From: SZUA-430 sp964561925
GTDB lineage: Bacteria > Pseudomonadota > Alphaproteobacteria > Micropepsales > Micropepsaceae
Assembly (NCBI GenBank): GCA_964561925.1
Contig: CAZLRW010000109.1
Location: forward strand, 1-12,760
DNA length: 12,760 bases
Direction of reading: 5' to 3'
Under the pieces are notes generated by a model, which was not told the origin of the DNA, searched no databases, and saw only the letters and a program-made list of their open reading frames with translations. Shown piece by piece: positions 1-6,567 of this stretch. How positions within the stretch are numbered: the first letter of the stretch is position 1; each line of letters starts with the position of its first letter. The translations under genes and the position numbers were made by a program.

Positions 1-627
1 GCCGTTGCCGAACTCGGCCTTGAACATGTGGTGGTGACGTCCGTCGACCGCGACGATCTCGCCGACGGCGGCGCCGAACACTTCGCAAGAACGATTCGCG
101 CGATCCGCGCCGCCGCGCCGGCAACGACGGTCGAGGTGCTCACGCCCGACTTCTTACGCAAACCCGGCGCGCTCGACGTGGTGATCGAGGCCAAGCCCGA
201 CGTCTTCAACCACAACCTGGAAACCGTGCCGCGCCTCTATCTGAAGATCCGCCCGGGCGCGCGCTATTTCGCGAGCCTTCGCCTGCTGCAGCAAGCGAAG
301 GAAGTCGACCCGGCGACGTTCACGAAGTCCGGCATGATGGTGGGCCTCGGCGAAACGCGCGAAGAGGTGATGCAGGTGATGGACGATCTGCGCGCGGCGA
401 ACGTCGACTTCATCACGATCGGCCAATATCTCCAACCGTCGGCCAAGCATGCGGCGATCGACCGGTTTTGGACGCCGGAAGAATTCCAAAACCTGGCCGA
501 GATCGCGCGCGCGAAGGGATTCTTGATGGTGTCGGCCTCGCCGCTGACGCGCTCATCCTATCTGGCGGGCGACGACTTCGAACGGCTGCGCGCGGCGCGG
601 CAGGCTTCCCTTGCCCAGGCATACTGA
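1..627 (+). CDS. lipA: Lipoyl synthase LipA, 3' part (5' end outside window)
   Basis: This is a radical-SAM enzyme that inserts two sulfurs into octanoyl groups on the E2 subunits of 2-oxoacid dehydrogenases and on the glycine-cleavage H protein, using SAM and an auxiliary 4Fe-4S cluster as sulfur donor. The frame is open from base 1 and 208 residues are visible. Family landmarks are VTSVDRDDLADGGA near the left edge, NHNLETVPRLY, RPGARY, KSGMMVGLGE, TIGQYLQPS and the C-terminal SPLTRSSY. By family knowledge, a serine in that RSS motif (codons 550-558) ligates the auxiliary cluster. The N-terminal cysteine motifs (CX4CX5C and CX3CX2C) lie upstream of the window. Normal length is about 300-330 residues, so roughly the last two thirds is present. 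The 3' end overlaps the next gene by 17 nt, which suggests co-transcription. The assignment is firm. Confidence 0.96.
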   Translation, partial: AVAELGLEHVVVTSVDRDDLADGGAEHFARTIRAIRAAAPATTVEVLTPDFLRKPGALDVVIEAKPDVFNHNLETVPRLYLKIRPGARYFASLRLLQQAKEVDPATFTKSGMMVGLGETREEVMQVMDDLRAANVDFITIGQYLQPSAKHAAIDRFWTPEEFQNLAEIARAKGFLMVSASPLTRSSYLAGDDFERLRAARQASLAQAY

Positions 628-1069
628 CACGCACTTCGTGCCCTTCACGGACGAGCAGATGTTTGCGCTCGTGGCCGATGTGGAGCGCTACCCCGAGTTC
701 CTGCCGTGGTGCGCGGCGACGCGCGTGACCTCGCGCGCCGAGAACACGTTTACGGCAGACGTGCTCGCCGCGTTCGGGGCGCTGCGCGAGCGCTTCACAA
801 GTCGGGTGATGCTCGACCCGGCCGGGCGGATGATCACGATCGACTACCTCGAAGGGCCCTTCAAGCACCTACACAACACCTGGCGTTTTACGGCGCGCGA
901 GGGCGGCTGCGACGTCGTGTTCGAAATCGATTTCGCGTTCAAGAGCCGCGCGCTTGAAGCGCTGATTGCCGGCGTCTTTGTCCGCGCGATCGAAAAGATG
1001 ACAGCAGCCTTCGACGAGCGCGCGCACGCGCTTTACGGCGCGCCGGTCTCAGGCGAGCTTCTTCCGTAG
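611..1069 (+). CDS. coq10: Coq10/RatA-like START-domain protein (ubiquinone-binding chaperone)
   Basis: The 152-residue product belongs to the polyketide-cyclase/START family that contains mitochondrial Coq10 and bacterial RatA. In alphaproteobacteria the member beside lipA is normally read as Coq10, which binds ubiquinone in a hydrophobic pocket and supports respiration. Diagnostic stretches are DEQMFALVADVERYPEFLPW near the N-terminus, YLEGPFKHLHNTWRF in the middle, and a C-terminal amphipathic helix (FVRAIEKMTAAFDERAHALYG region) that would close the cavity. No signal peptide or membrane segment is seen. The only suitable start is a TTG at 611, inside lipA. A CAGG element lies a few bases upstream of it. 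The 3' end overlaps the convergent cinA gene by 21 nt. The RatA name (inhibitor of ribosome subunit joining) is an alternative label for the same fold. The precise role is inferred from family and context only. Confidence 0.9.
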   Translation: MPRHTDTHFVPFTDEQMFALVADVERYPEFLPWCAATRVTSRAENTFTADVLAAFGALRERFTSRVMLDPAGRMITIDYLEGPFKHLHNTWRFTAREGGCDVVFEIDFAFKSRALEALIAGVFVRAIEKMTAAFDERAHALYGAPVSGELLP

Positions 1070-1540
1070 CAACTCCAAAGCAACAACGACACTTGCCATC
1101 CGGATCTCCGTGCGGCCGATGTCGCCGAAGTTGCGATGCTCGAAGTCGGTTGCGCCGCCCCGTCGCGCCGCCGCGAAATACACGAGGCCGACGGGCTTCT
1201 TGGCCGTACCGCCGCCGGGGCCGGCTACGCCGGTGATGGCGACCGAGACCTGCGCCCGCGAATTCGCAATCGCTCCCTCCGCCATGGCAACCGCGGTCGG
1301 TGCACTGACCGCGCCGAACTTGTCGAGCGTGTCCTCGACGACGCCGAGCGCCTCCATCTTCGCTTCGTTCGAATAGGTGACGAAGCCGCGCTCGAAGACG
1401 TCGGATGACCCAGGAATCTCCGTCAGCGCGGCGGCAACGAGGCCACCCGTACAGCTTTCGGCGGTTGCGATCTTCACCCCCTTCGCCCGCGCTTCGGCGA
1501 GGAGGGCTTCAGCAAGCGCGCGGGTCGAAGGTGGCCACAT
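1049..1540 (-). CDS. cinA: CinA C-terminal-domain protein, nicotinamide-nucleotide amidase (PncC type)
   Basis: The stand-alone CinA C-terminal domain hydrolyses nicotinamide mononucleotide to nicotinate mononucleotide and ammonia, recycling pyridine nucleotides in the cytoplasm. The 163-residue product has the usual length for the short form; the N-terminal molybdopterin-binding-like domain of long CinA is absent. Visible motifs are IATAESCTGG (Ser29 is the expected nucleophile by family), FVTYSNEAKMEALGV (Lys61, expected partner), AITGVAGPGGG at 101-111, and KPVGLVYFA at 115-123. The start was chosen because ATG at 1540-1538 overlaps the upstream pgpA stop as TGATG on the minus strand, a classic translational-coupling arrangement, and because nothing CinA-like precedes it in frame. 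It is the last gene of the leftward cluster and runs 21 nt into the end of coq10 on the other strand. Confidence 0.93.
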   Translation of the reverse strand: MWPPSTRALAEALLAEARAKGVKIATAESCTGGLVAAALTEIPGSSDVFERGFVTYSNEAKMEALGVVEDTLDKFGAVSAPTAVAMAEGAIANSRAQVSVAITGVAGPGGGTAKKPVGLVYFAAARRGGATDFEHRNFGDIGRTEIRMASVVVALELLRKKLA

Positions 1541-1941
1541 CAGATCACGTTCGCGATGTCGAGGGCGACGAGGGGCAGGATGGAATAAGCGCCGGCGATC
1601 AGGTCGTCGAGCATGACGCCCGCGCCGCCTTCGAGTTCGCCGTCGGCCCAACTTGCGGGCCATGGTTTCAGTGTGTCGAACAGACGAAACACGAGATAGG
1701 CGGCGACGAAGCCACCGATCGTGAGCGGAACGACGGTGAGCGCCAGCCATTGGGCCGCGACCTCGTCGATGACGATTTCGGGCGGGTCTTCGCGTCCCGT
1801 CGCCTTGACGTAGCGGTCGGCGGCGATCCAGCCGACGAAGGAGGCGAGTGCGGCTCCGATCAGCAGCGCGATCCAGCCGCCGAATGAGGCGAGCAACCAG
1901 CCGAAGGGTAGGGCGACGAGCGCGCCCCAACTGCCGGGCGC
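1540..1941 (-). CDS. pgpA: Phosphatidylglycerophosphatase A, N-terminus lost in assembly gap
   Basis: PgpA removes phosphate from phosphatidylglycerophosphate at the inner membrane to give phosphatidylglycerol. The visible 133 residues begin at APGSWGALVALPFGWL, which in the family lies some 25-30 residues from the N-terminus, so the start codon is inside the N run. Hydrophobic segments alternate with the family motifs: PPEIVIDEVAAQW (acidic metal-site residues), LVFRLFDTLKPWPASW, and GGAGVMLDDLIAG near the C-terminus. The stop overlaps the cinA ATG as TGATG. The gene sits between ispD and cinA in one leftward cluster. The reading frame happens to stay open through the 100 N into ispD, but that apparent fusion depends on an arbitrary gap length and should not be trusted. 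Assignment is strong; completeness is unknown. Confidence 0.92.
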   Translation of the reverse strand, partial: APGSWGALVALPFGWLLASFGGWIALLIGAALASFVGWIAADRYVKATGREDPPEIVIDEVAAQWLALTVVPLTIGGFVAAYLVFRLFDTLKPWPASWADGELEGGAGVMLDDLIAGAYSILPLVALDIANVI

Positions 1942-2041
1942 NNNNNNNNNNNNNNNNNNNNNNNNNNNNNNNNNNNNNNNNNNNNNNNNNNNNNNNNNNN
2001 NNNNNNNNNNNNNNNNNNNNNNNNNNNNNNNNNNNNNNNNN
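1942..2041. other. Assembly gap of exactly 100 N
   Basis: Positions 1942-2041 are N throughout. A run of exactly 100 is the usual placeholder for a scaffold join of unknown length. It removes the 5' end of pgpA and whatever follows the IspD domain of the upstream gene. The true distance, and whether an IspF domain is encoded here, cannot be read from the window. Confidence 0.99.
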
Positions 2042-2724
2042 GCGGGGGCACTGCCAAGCAAGGCCTCGGCCATCGCGAAGTCCTCAGGCGTGGTGAGTTT
2101 GAAGTTGGAACGTGCGCCAGGGACTGTCGCGACGGCAAGCCCCGCATGTTCGGCGATGGCGGCATCGTCGGTGAACGCGGTGTCGTGCGCGGCGCGATGC
2201 GCGTGCAAGATTTTCTCGAAGCGGAAGCCTTGCGGTGTCTGGGCCATACCGATGCCGTCTCGAGGAAGCGTCGCCGCAACACGGTCACCGCTCAGACGTT
2301 TCAATGTGTCGGCCGCCGGGATGACGGGCAAGGCGCCATCCGCCGATGCGAGCGCTGCAACGGTGGCGGTAATCGTGTCGGCGCTGATGAGCGGGCGCGC
2401 GGCGTCATGGATCAGCACGAGGCCCGGCCTTGCCGCGACAAGGCCCTCGAGACCTTTGCGCACCGATGTCTGGCGCGTGTCGCCGCCGTCGATCGGTGGG
2501 GGCAGGTCAAGGCCTTCGACTGTCGCTTCGTAAAGCGGACGATGCTCGGGGCTGATGACGACCTGAACTCGCTCGATGGCGGGGTGCTTTGCGAATGCCA
2601 TGATTGAGCGACGGAGCACGGGCACGCCCCCGACCGAACGGTATTGCTTCGGGAGGCCTTCGCCGGCCCGCACCCCGTGACCTGCGGCAACGATCAAGGC
2701 GACACAATTCGGCCGAGTGTTCAT
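2042..2724 (-). CDS. ispD: 2-C-methyl-D-erythritol 4-phosphate cytidylyltransferase (IspD, or IspD part of IspDF), 3' end in gap
   Basis: IspD couples CTP to methylerythritol phosphate in the MEP pathway to isopentenyl diphosphate, which feeds quinone and bactoprenol synthesis. The visible 227 residues cover the whole cytidylyltransferase domain: the N-terminal nucleotide-binding motif VALIVAAGHGVRAGEGLPKQ at about 8-27, GGDTRQTSVRKGL, VLIHDAARPLIS, TPQGFRFEKILHAH, FTDDAAIAEHAG, and the terminal KLTTPEDFAMAEALLG. ATG at 2724 was chosen because the catalytic motif follows directly; an in-frame ATG at 2847 would add 41 residues with no IspD character. The upstream sequence has no strong Shine-Dalgarno match and contains a hairpin. 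In many alphaproteobacteria this gene continues into a fused IspF cyclase domain, and the gap begins just where that junction would fall. It is therefore unresolved whether this is IspD or IspDF. Confidence 0.93.
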
Positions 2725-2734
2725 CGGGCCTGAG

Positions 2735-2764
2735 AAGCGACGGCTGGCCCCCGCCGTCAAGCTT
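2735..2764. promoter_or_regulatory. Bulged inverted repeat in the ispD leader
   Basis: AAGC plus GACGGC (2735-2744) is mirrored by GCCGTC (2753-2758), an AA bulge, then GCTT (2761-2764). This gives a 10-bp stem with an 8-nt loop, ending 11 bases upstream of the ispD start codon on the minus strand. It would fold in the ispD mRNA leader close to the ribosome-binding region and could limit translation initiation. The pairing is visible; any function is inference. Confidence 0.4.
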
Positions 2765-2795
2765 TGTGGTGAATGCTGCAAGTGCGAAATCTGCC

Positions 2796-2825
2796 TTGCT
2801 TGTTCCGTGTGATGGTGCCTATTGT
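2796..2825 (+). promoter_or_regulatory. Weak candidate sigma-70 promoter for dusB–ntrBC
   Basis: TTGCTT (2796-2801) and TATTGT (2820-2825) are separated by 18 bases and would start transcription near 2832, giving a leader of about 30 nt before the dusB ATG at 2863. The matches to TTGACA and TATAAT are only partial, but this is the best-spaced pair in the short divergent region, which must hold the promoter of the rightward operon. Confidence 0.3.
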
Positions 2826-2844
2826 GGCGCGAAATTATGCACCA
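2813..2844. promoter_or_regulatory. Inverted repeat TGGTGC-N20-GCACCA, possible operator with NtrC-like half-sites
   Basis: TGGTGC (2813-2818) and GCACCA (2839-2844) form an exact 6-bp inverted repeat flanking the predicted -10 of the dusB–ntrB–ntrC operon. Each arm equals a half of the known NtrC box (GCACC…GGTGC), but the arms are in the reverse order with a 20-base spacer instead of the usual short one. An NtrC role is therefore suggestive only. Autoregulation of the homologous operon by NtrC is reported in rhizobia. Confidence 0.25.
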
Positions 2845-2861
2845 CAAGACCTTGCACAGAA
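2834..2861 (-). promoter_or_regulatory. Weak candidate promoter for the ispD–pgpA–cinA cluster
   Basis: On the minus strand, TTCTGT (2861-2856) and CATAAT (2839-2834) are spaced 16 bases apart. The -10 matches TATAAT at five of six positions; the -35 is poor. It would leave a leader of about 100 nt containing the 2735-2764 hairpin. It overlaps the region controlling dusB, so the two directions would compete for the same DNA. Confidence 0.22.
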
Positions 2862-2862
2862 T

Positions 2863-3831
2863 ATGGGCAATTTGATCCCTGAATTGCGTGATCGGCCGGT
2901 GTCGCTCGCCCCAATGGCCGGCGTCACGGATGCACCGTTCCGGGCGGCGGTGCGCCGGTTCGGCGTTGCGCTCGTCTACTCGGAGATGGTGGCGAGTGCC
3001 GAACTGCTGCGTGATCGGCGGAGTGCTGCGCTCCGTCTCAAAGCCGACCGCGATCAGGGGCCGCTTGCCATCCAGCTCGCGGGCCGCGATCCGCAGGCCC
3101 TAGCCGAAGCAGCGCGCATCGCGGAAGGCGAGGGCGCCGTTCTGATCGACATCAACATGGGTTGTCCGGCGAAGAAGGTCGTCGGCGGGCTGTGCGGTTC
3201 TGCGCTGATGCGCGAACCGGCGCTCGCGCGGTCTCTCGTGCGGGCAGCCGTTGCAGCCGTGCGCGTCCCCGTGACCGTGAAGATGCGCTTGGGGTGGGAC
3301 GACGGCGACCGCAATGCGCCCGCATTTGCGCAGGCGCTCGAAGCGGAAGGCGCGCGCGCGTTCACGGTGCACGGCCGCACGCGCGCGCAGTTCTATGACG
3401 GCTCGGCCGATTGGCGGTTCATCGCCAAGGTCAAAGCCGCGGTGAGCGTTCCCGTGTTTGCGAACGGCGACGTGCGCACGCCGCGCGATGCCGTGCGCAT
3501 CCTCGACGAATCCAAAGCGGACGGCGTGCTCGTCGGCCGCGGTGCGTTCGGGCGGCCCTGGGCGATCGCGCAGATGCAGGCTGCGGTCGACGGCAAGCCT
3601 GTGCCGGCCGATCCTCCGGATACGGAGAAATGGGCCGTCGCGCTCGATCAGTATCGCGCGACCCTTGCGCACTACGGCCCCGACCTCGGCCGGCGCGTCG
3701 TTCGAAAGCATCTGGGCTGGTACGCCGAGCAGGCAGGTACGCCGGCGTTGCGCGCCGACCTGGTGCGCGCGAACGATCCCGAGCCATTGCTCGAGCGGCT
3801 TGCGGCTGGTCCCGCGCGGGAGGCTGCATGA
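2863..3831 (+). CDS. dusB: tRNA-dihydrouridine synthase B (NifR3 family)
   Basis: This FMN-dependent TIM-barrel enzyme reduces specific uridines in tRNA to dihydrouridine with NADPH. The 322-residue product shows the FMN-site motif LAPMAGVTDAPF at 15-26, LAIQLAGRDP, the active-site loop INMGCPAKK with the expected catalytic Cys101, GSALMREP, VKMRLGW, FTVHGRTRAQFYDGSADW, VFANGDV and VGRGAFGRPW, followed by the helical tRNA-binding domain. ATG at 2863 was chosen because it places the FMN motif about 14 residues in, as usual; an in-frame ATG at 2773 would add 30 residues that run through the promoter region. It is the first gene of the rightward operon and overlaps ntrB as ATGA. Older literature calls the gene in this position nifR3 or orf1. 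Its link to nitrogen control is positional rather than biochemical. Confidence 0.95.
   Translation: MGNLIPELRDRPVSLAPMAGVTDAPFRAAVRRFGVALVYSEMVASAELLRDRRSAALRLKADRDQGPLAIQLAGRDPQALAEAARIAEGEGAVLIDINMGCPAKKVVGGLCGSALMREPALARSLVRAAVAAVRVPVTVKMRLGWDDGDRNAPAFAQALEAEGARAFTVHGRTRAQFYDGSADWRFIAKVKAAVSVPVFANGDVRTPRDAVRILDESKADGVLVGRGAFGRPWAIAQMQAAVDGKPVPADPPDTEKWAVALDQYRATLAHYGPDLGRRVVRKHLGWYAEQAGTPALRADLVRANDPEPLLERLAAGPAREAA
3818..3831 (+). promoter_or_regulatory. ntrB ribosome-binding site and dusB/ntrB ATGA coupling
   Basis: GGGAGG (3818-3823) lies 4 bases before the ATG at 3828, and that ATG shares ATGA with the dusB stop (3829-3831). This fixes the ntrB start and implies that ribosomes finishing dusB can re-initiate on ntrB. 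Confidence 0.75.
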
Positions 3832-4987
3832 CAGTCAAAACGCGCCGCAGACCGGATGTGGTTGCCTCGCCGCCGTCCACCGTCAAGGCCGAGGCCCTTC
3901 TGGCCGCGGTGCCGCATCCGATCGTCGCGATCGACGCGAAGAACACGATCGTTTTCGCAAACCCGCAGGCCGAGCAGTTTCTCGATATGAGCGCCGCCAT
4001 GCTGAAGCGTCAGTCGCTGTCCGCGTTGCTGCCGTTCGGCAGCCCCGTGCTCGCGCTCGTCGAACAAGTGCGGGACCACGGCGCCACGGTCAGCGAGTAC
4101 GGAATCGAGATCGCCACGCCGCGCCTCGCCGCGCGCGCCGTCGACGTGCATTTGTCGCCGATCGTAGACGAGCCGGGAGGCGTGCTCGCGCAGTTTCAGG
4201 AACGCACGATCGCGCAGAAGATGAACCGCCAGCTGACGCAGCGGCATGCGACGCGCTCCGTCACCAGCATGGCCGCGATTCTGGCGCACGAGATCAAGAA
4301 CCCGCTGGCCGGCATTCGCGGCGCGGCGCAGCTGATCGAACAGAACGCGGTCGAAAGCGATCGAGTGCTCACGCGCCTCATCTGCGACGAGACGGAGCGC
4401 ATCCGCAAGCTCGTCGACCGGATGGAAGTGTTCACAGACCGCCGTCCGCTCGATCTGAAGCCGGTGAACATTCACGAGGTGCTTGGTCACGTGAAGCAGC
4501 TCGCGATTTCGGGCTTCGCGCGCGGCGTCACGTTCGTCGAGAACTACGATCCGTCGCTGCCGCCGGTTATGGGCGACAAGGATCGCCTGATCCAGGTCTA
4601 CCTCAACCTGGTGAAGAACGCGGCCGACGCGCTCGCCGACCGCGCGGACGGCGAGATCGAGTTGCAGACAGCGTATCGCCCAGGCGTTCATCTTGCCGTC
4701 GGCGGCACGCGCGAACGTCTGGCGTTGCCCCTGGAAGTCGCGGTGCGCGACAACGGCGCCGGCGTCCCGGCCGAAATCCAATCTTCGATGTTCGAACCGT
4801 TCGTGAGTTCGAAGGCGCGCGGCCAGGGGCTCGGCCTCGCAATCGTCGCCAAGATTGTGAGCGATCACGGCGGCACGATCGAGTGCGAGTCCGAGCCCAA
4901 GCGCACCGTCTTCCGCGTCCACCTGCCGATGCACCGACCGAGCGGCGACGGCGCGACAACGAACGCCAATCCGACAAGGAGGTTCTC

Positions 4988-4991
<4 letters not shown>
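3828..4991 (+). CDS. ntrB: Nitrogen regulation sensor kinase/phosphatase NtrB (GlnL)
   Basis: NtrB is a soluble histidine kinase that phosphorylates NtrC under nitrogen limitation and, when bound by the PII protein, acts as an NtrC-P phosphatase. The 387-residue protein has no membrane segment. A PAS domain occupies about residues 22-125 (AVPHPIVAIDAKNTIVFANP). The dimerisation/phosphoacceptor helix carries LAHEIKNPLAGIRGAAQL with His154. The ATPase domain shows the N box LVKNAADAL (Asn264), the G1 box DNGAGVP (Asp308) and the G2 box GQGLGLAIV from residue 332. The length is typical. The start is set by a good Shine-Dalgarno and the ATGA overlap with dusB. The stop overlaps the ntrC ATG in the same way, so kinase and regulator are made from one message at linked levels. 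The C-terminal tail after HLPM is short, polar and unconserved in appearance. Confidence 0.96.
4976..4991 (+). promoter_or_regulatory. ntrC ribosome-binding site and ntrB/ntrC ATGA coupling
   Basis: AAGGAGG (4976-4982) is a full Shine-Dalgarno 5 bases before the ATG at 4988, which overlaps the ntrB stop as ATGA (4988-4991). It is the strongest ribosome-binding site in the window and decides the ntrC start. Confidence 0.8.
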
Positions 4992-6430
<1,439 letters not shown>

Positions 6431-6465
6431 TGTAACAGAGCAACGAAAATCAGCAACACTGTAAT

Positions 6466-6513
6466 GATTCGGGAACAATGAGGCTCGAATACAACGAGCC
6501 TGTTGCCCGAATT
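6466..6513. promoter_or_regulatory. Large imperfect hairpin between ntrC and ntrY
   Basis: GATTCGGG (6466-6473) pairs with CCCGAATT (6506-6513, one G-U). CAA (6476-6478) pairs with TTG (6503-6505), and AGGCTCG (6481-6487) pairs with CGAGCCT (6495-6501) around the loop AATACAA. That is about 18 bp broken by small internal loops. No U tract follows, so it is not a standard intrinsic terminator. It lies in the only sizeable break (6431-6567) of the dusB–ntrX array and could be an mRNA processing or stability element, an attenuator, or a DNA operator. The rest of this interval shows nothing else I recognise. Confidence 0.6.
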
Positions 6514-6567
6514 CAGCGTTTCGTGGCGTTGCAGATTTCACACGGGTAGATGGTCGAGGCCGGGCGC

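Noticed and set aside
2825..2840. Sigma-54-like promoter TGGCGC…ATGC upstream of dusB
   Set aside because: The GG and GC elements are separated by 11 bases instead of the required 10, and the -12 element reads ATGC rather than TTGC.
1540..2847. A continuous minus-strand frame joining IspD to PgpA as one fusion protein
   Set aside because: The continuity runs through 100 N, whose length is a placeholder. The two halves are distinct enzymes with their own expected ends, and the first 41 residues before the IspD start look non-coding.
2773..2862. Longer DusB N-terminus from an ATG at 2773
   Set aside because: The added 30 residues run through the promoter-like region, have no family similarity that I recognise, and would place the FMN motif unusually far from the start.
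3672..4934. Long minus-strand open frame opposite dusB and ntrB
   Set aside because: Its composition is that of an antisense shadow, it has no family motif, and it conflicts with complete plus-strand genes.
3458..4987. In-frame upstream extension of ntrC across dusB and ntrB
   Set aside because: The frame is open only because of GC-rich codon usage. The sequence before the NtrC receiver domain is Arg-rich nonsense, and the strong Shine-Dalgarno at 4976 sets the start at 4988.
6482..6500. Intrinsic terminator after ntrC
   Set aside because: The stem is good but no T-rich tract follows it on either strand, so I describe it as a structured element of unknown role.
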